Below, one piece after another: positions 1-6,272 of a stretch of 6,974 nucleotides of DNA. A program made the position numbers and the translations under genes. Position 1 is the first letter of the stretch. Each line of letters opens with the position of its first letter. The stretch lies in the NCBI GenBank assembly GCA_937923365.1, contig CALAIJ010000200.1:1-6974 (forward strand), in the 5' to 3' direction. Below the pieces are notes generated by a model. It did not search any database. It was not told where the DNA came from and saw nothing but the letters and a program-made list of their open reading frames with translations. Source of the DNA: an uncultured Sulfitobacter sp. (GTDB lineage Bacteria; Pseudomonadota; Alphaproteobacteria; Rhodobacterales; Rhodobacteraceae).

Positions 1-91
1 ATCGATCTTGCGCCGCTGCCCCGCCCGCCTTCAGACCGCCCAGCACAGCGCCTGCACTGGCCGATTGCAAAAATCTGCGGCGGTTGTACAT
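1..91 (-). CDS. N-terminus of a Tat-exported protein (partial, runs off left edge)
   Basis: Reading the minus strand from an ATG at 91-89 gives 30 codons open to the window edge. The product begins MYNRRRFLQSASAGAVLGGL and continues KAGGAAAQDR. This is a textbook twin-arginine signal: NRRRFLQ at residues 3-9 matches the S/T-R-R-x-F-L-K pattern, followed by a short Ala/Gly/Leu hydrophobic stretch and a plausible AxA-type cleavage region near residues 25-27. An in-frame TAG at 118-116 means the start cannot lie much further upstream, and a G-rich stretch (98-103 on the minus strand) could act as a weak ribosome site. The mature protein is outside the window, so its function cannot be assigned. 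It would be a periplasmic, probably cofactor-binding enzyme. It is divergent from phoX, and the two share a 138-nt upstream region that holds a Pho-box-like site. Confidence 0.72.
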   Translation of the reverse strand, partial: MYNRRRFLQSASAGAVLGGLKAGGAAAQDR

Positions 92-162
92 GAATGGCCC
101 CCCAATGGGTGCAGCCTATGCCAGTGGCAAAGCGATGCGCACCCGGACAGCGACGGGTTGGT

Positions 163-180
163 CTGTCATAAACCTGTGAC
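163..180 (+). promoter_or_regulatory. Candidate Pho box (PhoB operator) upstream of phoX
   Basis: The 18 bases read CTGTCAT-AAAC-CTGTGAC. These are two 7-mers separated by an AT-rich 4-base spacer, giving the 11-bp periodicity of the enterobacterial PhoB box (CTGTCAT-N4-CTGTCAC/T). The first half matches fully; the second differs at its fifth base. The site lies 49 nt before the phoX ATG and 71 nt before the start of the divergent Tat gene. No clear -10 hexamer is visible behind it. The same bases also form an inverted repeat, CTGTCA (163-168) with TGACAG (177-182), so a dimeric regulator reading a palindrome is an alternative. Confidence 0.6.
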
Positions 181-218
181 AGAATCGCCCCAACCTGATG
201 TTGTGACGCCAATAACCC

Positions 219-223
219 AAGGA
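219..223 (+). promoter_or_regulatory. Shine-Dalgarno that fixes the phoX start
   Basis: AAGGA lies 6 nt before the ATG at 230. The reading frame stays open back to position 8, but that extension (8-229) has no comparable ribosome site, runs through the Pho-box-like operator, and is antisense to the Tat signal of the divergent gene. The ATG at 230 is therefore the preferred start. Confidence 0.75.
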
Positions 224-229
224 CACTGC

Positions 230-2245
230 ATGACCCGCCGCGACATCATCAATGATCCCGCCATCGGAAACAAAGGCGAAGCCTATGAAGCCTTTGACGA
301 CATCTCCACGAACCCGCATCTGGGGCGCACCATCGGTGACGTGATCAACGCCCGTTATGGTCGCCGCGATGTACTGCGCGGCGCTTTGGGGGTCTCTGCG
401 GCAGCGACGCTCTTTGGCACATCGGCCTTGATTGCCCCGACGCAGGCATCAGCAGCGCCCGCCAGCCGCTATGCGTTTGAAGAACTGGTATCAGGCAATG
501 ACGAAACCCATCACGTTGCCGAAGGGTATGACGCGCAGGTCCTTCTGCGTTGGGGGGATCCGGTACTTCGGGGCGCACCGGAATTCGACGTGATGAACCA
601 GACGGCGGCGGCGCAGCTTATGCAGTTTGGCTACAACAACGATTACGTGGGCTTTGTGCCGCTGAACGACGCGGGCACGCGCGGATTGCTCTGCGTGAAC
701 CACGAATACACCAACGAAGAAGTCATGTTTCCCGGTCTGGGCCGACAGGACCGCGCAGGCTTTGAAGGCATGACAAAGGCGCTGGTAGACATGGAAATGG
801 CAGCCCATGGCGGCACAGTGGTCGAGATTGCCCAAATGGGTGGCGCATGGAAGGTTGTGCAGGACGGCAAGATGAACCGCCGCATCACACCACTGAACAC
901 GCAAATGACCCTTAGTGGACCCGCCGCAGGGCACGCACGGTTGAAGACCAGGGATGACCCCGCAGGTACAAAGGTCATGGGCACCATCAACAATTGCGCA
1001 GGCGGCATGACCCCTTGGGGCACATGGCTGATGGCCGAGGAAAATTTCCACGGCTATTTCTGGACCGACAGGCGGGATGCGGATGGCAAGGCGGACCTCA
1101 CTGACCATGCCGATGCCGCTTCCAAGAAACGCTACGGCGTGCCGGGGGGCTGGTACGCTTGGGGCAAATACTATGACCGCTGGAACATCGACGCGGAGCC
1201 GAACATGCCCAACAAGTACGGCTGGGTGGTCGAAGTGGACCCGATGGACCCGACCTCGACGCCTGTGAAACACACCGCTTTAGGCCGTTTCCGCCACGAA
1301 GGGGCAGAGACAACGGTGGCCGCTGACGGCAAGCTGGTGGTCTATATGGGCGACGACAACCGCTTTGATTATCAGTATAAGTACGTCTCGGATGGCGTTG
1401 TTTCTGATGACAAATTTGCCAATGCAGACCTGCTGGTGAACGGCACGCTCTATGTGGCGCGCTTTGATCCCGATGGGGGGGTCGTCTGGCTGCCCTTGGT
1501 CCACGGCTCAGGCCCCCTGACGGCCGAGAACGGCTTTGGCGACCAGGGCGATGTGATGATCGACACGCGGCTGGCGGCTGACCTTCTGGGGGCCACACCA
1601 ATGGACCGCCCCGAAGATGCGCAGCCCCGCGGGGACGGCACGGCTTATGTGATGCTGACCAACAACAAAAGACGCAAAGAGACGAATGCTGCAAACCCGC
1701 GCGCGGCCTCTGACTTTGGCCATATCATCGAGATCAAGGAAGACGGCGGCAACCATTCCGCGGTCACAGGCACGTGGTCCATCTTGGTGAAATGCGGTGA
1801 TCCGGAACTGGCGGAAGTTGGCGCGCACTGGAATCCGGAAACTTCGGAAAACGGCTGGTTCGCGTCGCCGGACAATTGCGCCATCGACGCGGACGGGCGG
1901 CTTTGGGTTGCCACGGACCAAGGCTCCAAATGGGGCAAGACAGGCAAATCCGACGGGCTTTATGGAGTCGAAACCGAAGGGGCGGCGCGTGGCACCTCCA
2001 AACTGTTCTTCCGCTGCCCTGTGGGCGGAGAGATGTGCGGACCCTACTTTACCCCTGATCAGCAGACATTGTTTCTGGCGGTCCAACATCCCGGCACGGA
2101 CGGCACAAAGGACCTAAAAGGGTTCGCGCGCGCCTCCACTTTTGAGGATCCTGCCACCCGCTGGCCTGACTTTGATCCGGCGATGCCGCCCCGCCCGTCT
2201 ATCGTGGTTGTGACAAAGCAAGGCGGCGGCAAAATCGCTGTCTAG
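230..2245 (+). CDS. phoX: PhoX-family Tat-exported alkaline phosphatase
   Basis: This 671-residue protein belongs to the PhoX (DUF839) family, periplasmic phosphatases that release inorganic phosphate from organic phosphate esters. Known PhoX enzymes use iron and calcium rather than the zinc of PhoA. Residues 44-75 form a Tat signal: GRRDVLRGALG at 44-54, then an Ala/Leu-rich core and a likely cut near QASAAP (72-77). A 44-residue segment precedes the twin arginines, as in many marine PhoX proteins. Family hallmarks seen in order are LLCVNHEYTNEEVMFPG (153-169), NNCAGGMTPWGTW (254-266) with AEENFHGYF (269-277), GRFRHEGAE (352-360), YMGDDNRFDYQYKYVS (372-387), a SPDNCAIDADGRLWVATDQ block, and a C-terminal GPYFTPD block. 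Cys155, Glu159, Glu270/271 and Glu357 are my candidate metal ligands, not proven by alignment. The length is normal and no frame break is seen. A Pho-box-like site upstream suggests induction by phosphate starvation. It is monocistronic in this view. Confidence 0.93.
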   Translation: MTRRDIINDPAIGNKGEAYEAFDDISTNPHLGRTIGDVINARYGRRDVLRGALGVSAAATLFGTSALIAPTQASAAPASRYAFEELVSGNDETHHVAEGYDAQVLLRWGDPVLRGAPEFDVMNQTAAAQLMQFGYNNDYVGFVPLNDAGTRGLLCVNHEYTNEEVMFPGLGRQDRAGFEGMTKALVDMEMAAHGGTVVEIAQMGGAWKVVQDGKMNRRITPLNTQMTLSGPAAGHARLKTRDDPAGTKVMGTINNCAGGMTPWGTWLMAEENFHGYFWTDRRDADGKADLTDHADAASKKRYGVPGGWYAWGKYYDRWNIDAEPNMPNKYGWVVEVDPMDPTSTPVKHTALGRFRHEGAETTVAADGKLVVYMGDDNRFDYQYKYVSDGVVSDDKFANADLLVNGTLYVARFDPDGGVVWLPLVHGSGPLTAENGFGDQGDVMIDTRLAADLLGATPMDRPEDAQPRGDGTAYVMLTNNKRRKETNAANPRAASDFGHIIEIKEDGGNHSAVTGTWSILVKCGDPELAEVGAHWNPETSENGWFASPDNCAIDADGRLWVATDQGSKWGKTGKSDGLYGVETEGAARGTSKLFFRCPVGGEMCGPYFTPDQQTLFLAVQHPGTDGTKDLKGFARASTFEDPATRWPDFDPAMPPRPSIVVVTKQGGGKIAV

Positions 2246-2260
2246 GCGCTACGCCTCTCG

Positions 2261-2287
2261 GGAAGGCGCGCAACGTGCCTGCCTTCC
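2261..2287. terminator. Hairpin 16 nt after the phoX stop, possible terminator
   Basis: GGAAGGC (2261-2267) is exactly complementary to GCCTTCC (2281-2287). A competing inner stem pairs AGGCGCG (2264-2270) with CGTGCCT (2274-2280) around a CAA loop, including one G-U pair. The downstream tract is only TTC-TACG, so a classical U-run is missing. It could end phoX weakly, or protect the 3' end. Placement just after the stop codon is the main support. Confidence 0.4.
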
Positions 2288-2301
2288 TTCTACGAGGACC
2301 C

Positions 2302-2321
2302 CCAGAGTGATGTCGCTCTGG
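2302..2321. other. Stable 8-bp hairpin with tetraloop
   Basis: CCAGAGTG (2302-2309) pairs with CGCTCTGG (2314-2321) around a 4-nt loop ATGT, with one G-U pair. No U-run follows on either strand, so a simple intrinsic terminator is not indicated. It lies 14 nt after the previous hairpin, giving two stems in tandem downstream of phoX. Confidence 0.35.
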
Positions 2322-2464
2322 CACTTGATCCAAGACACTCGCCCCGCAAGCGGCAACATCACAAAGGGTGCGGGCATGCAGGGCGTTCGCAGGGTTTGGG
2401 CGCTGAAACGCAATCAGCCATCGATGGACCCGTCGGGACCGCGACCATCCGGATGACCTGAACC

Positions 2465-3373
2465 TTACCCCTTGAGACACCTGACCATGCTGTCAGCCAT
2501 TGAGATGAGCAACACTTCGTAAAGCGCTGGTGTCAATGGAATTTTCGCCCCCAGCGAATCCAGCGTATCGGTACGGACGTCCAGCCCTTCGGTCACAGTC
2601 TGGATCAGCTTGTCACCTGATTGCGGCTCTCCAAAGGCGCAGGCAAGCCGGCTGTCTGGCACGGCTGCGCGCAATTCGGCAAGCCGCGCGGCTCCGGGTG
2701 TCTGCGCGTCTGATCCGGAAATCGCGCCGATGGCCTCAATCGCGAAGTGATCCTCGAAGTAGTGAAATCCGTCGTGCAGCACGATGAACGGGACGCCGCG
2801 CACCTGACCAAGCTTTTCGTCAATCTCTGCATCGATCTTGCGCAATCTTTCCTGCCCCTGCTTGGCATTGCGCGCAAAAAGATCGGCATTCTCAGGGTCC
2901 GCTTTTGCCAGTGCATCCGCGATAACCTGCAAGAACAAGACGCCATTATCGGGGTCAAGCCAGACATGGGGGTCGGATGCTTCTTCGTCCTCGTGGCCGT
3001 GATCGTGGGAATGATCGTGATCACCGCCACCAAAGAGCGCCCCTTCGCGGAACGGTAGTAAATGCACGCCCTCCGCTTCGATCAACGGCACCCCAACCGC
3101 ATCCGCGCCCAAAGTGCTCACGGGTTTTTCCAGCCACGGGGCAAGGCCGGGGCCGATCCAGAACATGACATCCGCTTGGGCCAATGCGCGCGCCTCTGAC
3201 GGGCGCATGGCGTGGTGGTGCACGGACGCGCCTTGCGGGACGATCAGTTCGGGTGATCCGGCCCCTTCCATGACGGTGGCCACCAGTGCATAGACAGGGG
3301 CGATATCCGTCACTACACGTATTTCAGCCCGCGCAGGCACGGCACAAATGAGCAAAGCTATAAGGAATCGCAT
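2465..3373 (-). CDS. znuA: Zinc ABC transporter, periplasmic zinc-binding protein ZnuA
   Basis: This 302-residue protein is a cluster A-I (TroA/ZnuA type) metal-binding protein that delivers zinc to ZnuBC. It starts with a Sec signal, MRFLIALLICAVPARA, with cleavage expected after residue 16. Putative zinc ligands align with E. coli ZnuA: His52 in SVHHHAMRPSE, His136 in SDPHVWLDPDN, and His200 in FIVLHDGFHYF. Between the first two is the acidic, His-rich loop typical of zinc rather than manganese binders (DHDHSHDHGHEDEE, 118-131). Cys245 (LACAFGEPQ) and Cys299 (MVRCLKG) match the disulfide pair of E. coli ZnuA. The ATG at 3373 has AGGAG 8-9 nt upstream. It is transcribed away from zur, with a shared 80-nt promoter region containing a palindrome 40 nt before the start, so Zur repression is expected. 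Confidence 0.95.
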   Translation of the reverse strand: MRFLIALLICAVPARAEIRVVTDIAPVYALVATVMEGAGSPELIVPQGASVHHHAMRPSEARALAQADVMFWIGPGLAPWLEKPVSTLGADAVGVPLIEAEGVHLLPFREGALFGGGDHDHSHDHGHEDEEASDPHVWLDPDNGVLFLQVIADALAKADPENADLFARNAKQGQERLRKIDAEIDEKLGQVRGVPFIVLHDGFHYFEDHFAIEAIGAISGSDAQTPGAARLAELRAAVPDSRLACAFGEPQSGDKLIQTVTEGLDVRTDTLDSLGAKIPLTPALYEVLLISMADSMVRCLKG

Positions 3374-3413
3374 GGGGTATCTCCTACCGAGGTTTCTCCG
3401 CCTTGCTAAATCG

Positions 3414-3427
3414 TATGTTATAACATA
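3414..3427. promoter_or_regulatory. Probable Zur operator (14-bp perfect palindrome)
   Basis: TATGTTATAACATA is a perfect 7+7 palindrome in the 80-nt gap between divergent znuA and zur, 40 nt from the znuA start and 26 nt from the zur start. The ATGTTATAACAT core resembles described proteobacterial Zur boxes, which contain ATGTTAT/ATAACAT half-sites. Its position would let one bound Zur dimer, or pair of dimers, block promoters in both directions. It is the only AT-rich palindrome in this otherwise G+C-rich stretch. Binding is inferred, not shown. Confidence 0.83.
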
Positions 3428-3453
3428 TCAATAGCGATAATGAAGGAGCCAAC

Positions 3454-3930
3454 ATGACTGCCATCGGATTTCACGCCCATGACCACAGCGCCTGTGTCGC
3501 TGGCACGCTTGCCAAGGCGGAGGCTCAATGCGCCGCCAAGGGCTTGCGCCTGACACCCGTGCGCCGTCGCAGTCTGGAGATTTTGCTGGCCGAACATCGC
3601 GCCTTGGGGGCCTATGATTTGCTGGCTGTGCTGGCAGAGGAAGGTCTGGGCGCCCAGCCCCCTGTTGCCTATCGCGCCTTGGACTTTTTGGTGAAAGCGG
3701 GCTTTGCCCACAAGATCGAAGCGCTGAATGCCTATATTGCCTGCGCGCATCTTGGCGCGGACCATGCGCCCGCTTTTCTGATCTGCCGGGATTGCAAATC
3801 GGTGGCTGAAACCGACACCGCGCCCACCAAGGGGCGTCTGGGTGCTGCGGCAAGCTCAGTGGGCTTCGCAATCGAGCACACCGTGATTGAGGCCACAGGC
3901 CTCTGCCCTGCGTGTCAGCCCGCCGCATGA
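3454..3930 (+). CDS. zur: Zinc uptake regulator Zur (Fur family)
   Basis: This 158-residue Fur-family repressor fits Zur best by context and motifs. The N-terminal winged helix spans roughly residues 18-85, with LRLTPVRRRSLEILL (31-45) and the recognition-helix region QPPVAYRALDFLVKAG (68-83). The C-terminal half carries two CxxC pairs, Cys111/Cys114 (CRDC) and Cys151/Cys154 (CPAC), which form the structural zinc site of the family. His86, Cys97, His99 and His104 are candidate sensory-site ligands. The first 11 residues contain a small His cluster (HAHDH, 7-11), which is unusual. AAGGAG lies 5 nt before the ATG. The gene is read with znuC and znuB: its stop shares bases with the znuC start (ATGA at 3927-3930). 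It should bind the palindrome just upstream when zinc is replete, repressing itself and znuA. Confidence 0.93.
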   Translation: MTAIGFHAHDHSACVAGTLAKAEAQCAAKGLRLTPVRRRSLEILLAEHRALGAYDLLAVLAEEGLGAQPPVAYRALDFLVKAGFAHKIEALNAYIACAHLGADHAPAFLICRDCKSVAETDTAPTKGRLGAAASSVGFAIEHTVIEATGLCPACQPAA

Positions 3931-4664
3931 GCCTGATCACCACACAAGACCTCGCCCTGCACTATGGCGGCAAGCTGGTCCTGCGGGACGTCAACTTTGC
4001 GCTGGACCGCGGCGAGATCGTGACCATCGTTGGCCCCAACGGCTCTGGTAAATCAAGCCTGCTGCGGGCGTTGGTCGGCGCGCTGAAGCCTGCCAGCGGC
4101 ACGGTCACCCGCGCTGCCAATCTGCGGCTGGGCTATGTGCCGCAGCGGCTGCAGATCGACGCGACCCTGCCGATGACAGTCACGCGTTTTTTGAATCTGC
4201 CCCACCGCCAGAAGGCCGCGACAATCGACGCGGCCCTGACCCGCGCAGGCGTGGCCGACCTGGCGACGCGGCAGATGGCAACACTGTCGGGCGGGCAGTT
4301 CCAGCGTGTCCTGCTGGCCCGTGCGCTGCTGAACGACCCTGACGTTTTGATCCTTGATGAAGCCACCCAGGGCCTTGATCAGGCAGGCGCCGCCGCGTTC
4401 TACCGCCGGATCGAAGAGGTCCGCGCAACGCTTGGCTGTGCGGTGCTGATGGTCAGCCATGACTTGCATGTGGTGATGGCCGCCTCTGACCGCGTGCTGT
4501 GCCTGAACGGCCATGTTTGCTGCGAAGGCACGCCGCAGGTGGTGGCGGACGCACCGGAGTACCGTGCGCTCTTTGGCAGTGGAACGGGCGGCACGCTGGC
4601 GCTTTACCGCCACGAGCACGACCATGATCACGCCCATGACCACGGAGCCCATGATGCTGGATGA
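3927..4664 (+). CDS. znuC: Zinc ABC transporter ATP-binding protein ZnuC
   Basis: This 245-residue ABC ATPase powers zinc import through ZnuB at the inner face of the membrane. All nucleotide-site motifs are present: Walker A GPNGSGKS (36-43), Q-loop YVPQ (70-73), signature LSGGQFQR (120-127), Walker B VLILDEAT (140-147), and H-loop VSHD with His178 (176-179). The C-terminus ends in a His/Asp tail, [17 protein letters not shown] (229-245), that plain ABC ATPases lack and that suggests local zinc binding. I start the gene at the ATG at 3927, which overlaps the zur stop as ATGA and implies translational coupling; an in-frame ATG at 3912 would add five residues inside zur. The 3' end overlaps the start of znuB. 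Confidence 0.94.
   Translation: MSLITTQDLALHYGGKLVLRDVNFALDRGEIVTIVGPNGSGKSSLLRALVGALKPASGTVTRAANLRLGYVPQRLQIDATLPMTVTRFLNLPHRQKAATIDAALTRAGVADLATRQMATLSGGQFQRVLLARALLNDPDVLILDEATQGLDQAGAAAFYRRIEEVRATLGCAVLMVSHDLHVVMAASDRVLCLNGHVCCEGTPQVVADAPEYRALFGSGTGGTLALYRHEHDHDHAHDHGAHDAG
4622..4644 (+). repeat. Imperfect tandem 12-bp repeat encoding the ZnuC His tail
   Basis: CCATGATCACG (4622-4632) recurs as CCATGACCACG (4634-4644), one mismatch in 11, at a 12-nt period. In the znuC frame each unit contributes a four-residue His-rich step. In the znuB frame the same bases supply the extra in-frame ATGs at 4624 and 4636. The unit length is a multiple of three, so a gain or loss of a unit would keep ZnuC in frame. 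Confidence 0.6.
4644..4647 (+). promoter_or_regulatory. Shine-Dalgarno choosing the znuB start
   Basis: GGAG inside the 3' end of znuC lies 6 nt before ATG 4654 and 3 nt before ATG 4651. The spacing favours 4654. ATGs at 4624 and 4636 lie upstream of this site and cannot use it. Confidence 0.55.
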
Positions 4665-5448
4665 ATTTGGCGCGCGCGCCGCCCTTGCGGGCCTTGGCGT
4701 GGCACTGGCCGCCGCCCCTTTGGGATGTTTCGTGATCTGGCGGCGCATGGCGTACTTTGGGGATGCAACCAGCCACGCGGCCCTTTTGGGTGTGGCCCTT
4801 GCCTTGGCGACGGACCTGCCGATCACGGCTGGTGTGCTGGTTGTGGCCCTTGTGATGGCACTGATCATCAGCACTTTGTCAGAGCGCCACATCAGTACCG
4901 ACGCCTTGTTGGGCGTGCTGGCCCATGCGGCACTGGCCATCGGGCTGGTCGCGGTTTCCTTGCTGCCGGGTCATGCGGTTGATCTGGATGCCTATCTCTT
5001 TGGCGAAATCCTGATCGTTACCGTGCAGGACCTTCAGTTGATCTGGGGCGGTGCGGTCGCGGTTCTGGCCTTGATGGCATGGCGCTGGCAGGCGCTGCTG
5101 ACGGCAACCCTGAACCCTGATCTGGCTGTCGCGTCTGGCGGCAACCCCAAGCGGGAACAGCTGATCCTGACCCTCGCGTTGGCCATCGTTGTGGCCGTGG
5201 CCCTCAAAGTGGTGGGCGCCTTGCTGATCGCGGCCCTGTTGATCATCCCCGCGGCAGCTGCACGCCCTTTGACCCGCAGCCCTGAGGGCATGGCTGTGGG
5301 CGCGGTCTTGATCGGAGCAGTGTCTGCGTTGGGCGGCTTGCAGGCCTCATTCATGTTCAACACCCAAACGGGGCCCAGCATTGTGACCCTGGCGGCGATC
5401 ATCTTTGCGGTCTGCGCTGTCCTTGGCCCCTTGCTGGCCCGCCGCTAA
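4654..5448 (+). CDS. znuB: Zinc ABC transporter permease ZnuB
   Basis: This 264-residue integral membrane protein is the ABC-3 family permease that forms the zinc channel with ZnuC and receives zinc from ZnuA. It matches the E. coli protein closely in length and motif order: [20 protein letters not shown] (28-47), [16 protein letters not shown] (83-98), [12 protein letters not shown] (109-120), [10 protein letters not shown] (153-162), and [18 protein letters not shown] (187-204). Hydrophobic segments fall roughly at 8-28, 41-75 (two), 84-104, 128-143, 168-203 (two), 212-230 and 241-260. His41 and His91 are conserved with the E. coli protein. The start at 4654 follows GGAG at good spacing and overlaps the end of znuC by 11 nt, implying coupled translation; ATG 4651 is nearly as good. 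The last codons overlap the kynA stop on the other strand, with no intervening terminator. Confidence 0.94.
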   Translation: MLDEFGARAALAGLGVALAAAPLGCFVIWRRMAYFGDATSHAALLGVALALATDLPITAGVLVVALVMALIISTLSERHISTDALLGVLAHAALAIGLVAVSLLPGHAVDLDAYLFGEILIVTVQDLQLIWGGAVAVLALMAWRWQALLTATLNPDLAVASGGNPKREQLILTLALAIVVAVALKVVGALLIAALLIIPAAAARPLTRSPEGMAVGAVLIGAVSALGGLQASFMFNTQTGPSIVTLAAIIFAVCAVLGPLLARR

Positions 5449-6272
5449 AGCGCGCCGCGCACAGACCATAGTTCGGGGAACAGCTCCACCTCGAGCATCT
5501 TGCGCAGATAGCCCACACCCGATGTCCCGCCTGTGCCCCGCTTGAAACCGATGATCCGCTCGACTGTGGTGACGTGGTTGAAGCGCCAGCGGCGAAAGTA
5601 ATCCTCCAGATCGACCAACTTTTCGGCCAGCTCGTAGAGTTCCCAATGGGTTGCGGGGTCCTCGTACACCTTCTGCCAAAGGTCCTGAACGGCAGTATGC
5701 GCGGCCCAGTCCCCCGTGCCCGGCGCGCCCGCCAAAGCAGGCTGGCCCATCTGTGCACAGGCAATATCGATGGCAACCTGATAGAGACTGGGGTGCGCCA
5801 GCTCATCGCGCAATGCCTCGAACGCTGCGTCCTTGTGCTTGTGCAGTTTCATCAGCGCTTCATTGCGGTTGCCCAACAGATATTCGACCAGACGGTACTG
5901 GTGCGACTGAAAGCCCGAGGAATTCCCGAGCGACGGACGAAACGCCGTGTATTCGCTGGGCGTCATCGTGCGCAACACGTCCCACGCATTGTTGAGCTGC
6001 TCAAAAATGCGCGCGACGCGGGACAACATCTTGAACGCGGGCCTCAGGTGCCCTTGCAACATCACGCTGCGGGCGGCTTGCAATTCGTGAATGGCCAGAC
6101 GCATCCACAATTCGGAGGTTTGGTGCTGCACAATAAACAGCATCTCGTCGTGGGCATCGCTAAGCGGGTGCTGCGCATCCAGCAGCGCATCAAGGCCCAG
6201 ATAGTCGCCATAAGACATGTCCTTGGCGAAATCCATCTTGGCGCCCTTGGCCGCTTTGTCAAAGGTACTCAC
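5445..6272 (-). CDS. kynA: Tryptophan 2,3-dioxygenase
   Basis: This 275-residue cytoplasmic haem enzyme inserts O2 into the indole ring of L-tryptophan, giving N-formylkynurenine, the first step of the kynurenine pathway. Family landmarks are [14 protein letters not shown] (19-32), [14 protein letters not shown] (46-59) with the distal His50, [16 protein letters not shown] (108-123) with substrate-carboxylate Arg112, [14 protein letters not shown] (229-242) with the proximal haem ligand His233, and [16 protein letters not shown] (243-258). Residue roles are transferred from the Xanthomonas enzyme by motif. The start is GTG at 6272-6270, overlapping the TGA of the upstream ligase as GTGA, so translation is probably coupled. 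The ribosome site there is weak. An ATG at codon 13, preceded by AAGG-rich sequence, is an alternative that would lose only the poorly conserved N-terminus. The stop overlaps the znuB stop region tail to tail. Confidence 0.95.
   Translation of the reverse strand: MSTFDKAAKGAKMDFAKDMSYGDYLGLDALLDAQHPLSDAHDEMLFIVQHQTSELWMRLAIHELQAARSVMLQGHLRPAFKMLSRVARIFEQLNNAWDVLRTMTPSEYTAFRPSLGNSSGFQSHQYRLVEYLLGNRNEALMKLHKHKDAAFEALRDELAHPSLYQVAIDIACAQMGQPALAGAPGTGDWAAHTAVQDLWQKVYEDPATHWELYELAEKLVDLEDYFRRWRFNHVTTVERIIGFKRGTGGTSGVGYLRKMLEVELFPELWSVRGAL

Larger units (their letters stand above)
2246..2464. other. Convergent intergenic gap, no gene recognised
   Basis: These 219 nt separate the 3' ends of phoX (plus) and znuA (minus). 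They contain two hairpins near the phoX end (listed separately) and further GC-rich self-complementary stretches. The longest plausible plus-strand frame is 48 codons (2310-2456, MSLWHLIQDTRPASG...). It has only a poor upstream ribosome site and no recognisable similarity. No tRNA fold or 4.5S/6S RNA signature was seen. The simplest reading is a shared termination region. Confidence 0.6.

Noticed and set aside
8..229. N-terminal extension of the phoX reading frame by 74 codons
   Set aside because: It places a Cys-rich, low-quality peptide ahead of the Tat signal, lacks a ribosome site, covers the Pho-box-like operator, and is antisense to the divergent Tat leader. AAGGA before ATG 230 explains the true start.
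491..1273. 260-codon minus-strand frame within phoX
   Set aside because: It is antisense to conserved PhoX motifs, has no family features, and is of the kind expected by chance in G+C-rich coding DNA.
2310..2456. 48-codon plus-strand ORF after phoX
   Set aside because: The upstream ribosome site is poor, the start lies in a hairpin loop, and the peptide has no recognisable motif. Kept only as part of the intergenic finding.
3454..3930. Fur or PerR instead of Zur
   Set aside because: The gene is coupled to znuC/znuB and divergent from znuA, with a Zur-like palindrome between. This context favours zinc over iron or peroxide sensing.
4053..4940. 295-codon minus-strand frame across znuC and znuB
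   Set aside because: It runs antisense to Walker B, the signature motif and ZnuB membrane segments; its Ala/Arg-rich composition mirrors codon bias and shows no domain.
2465..5448. Manganese rather than zinc transporter
   Set aside because: The ZnuA His/Asp-rich loop, the conserved cysteine pair and an adjacent Zur-like regulator all favour zinc.
230..5448. Functional link between the phosphatase and zinc uptake
   Set aside because: PhoX enzymes use iron and calcium, not zinc, and the two loci have separate promoters and converge. Proximity alone does not support a shared system.
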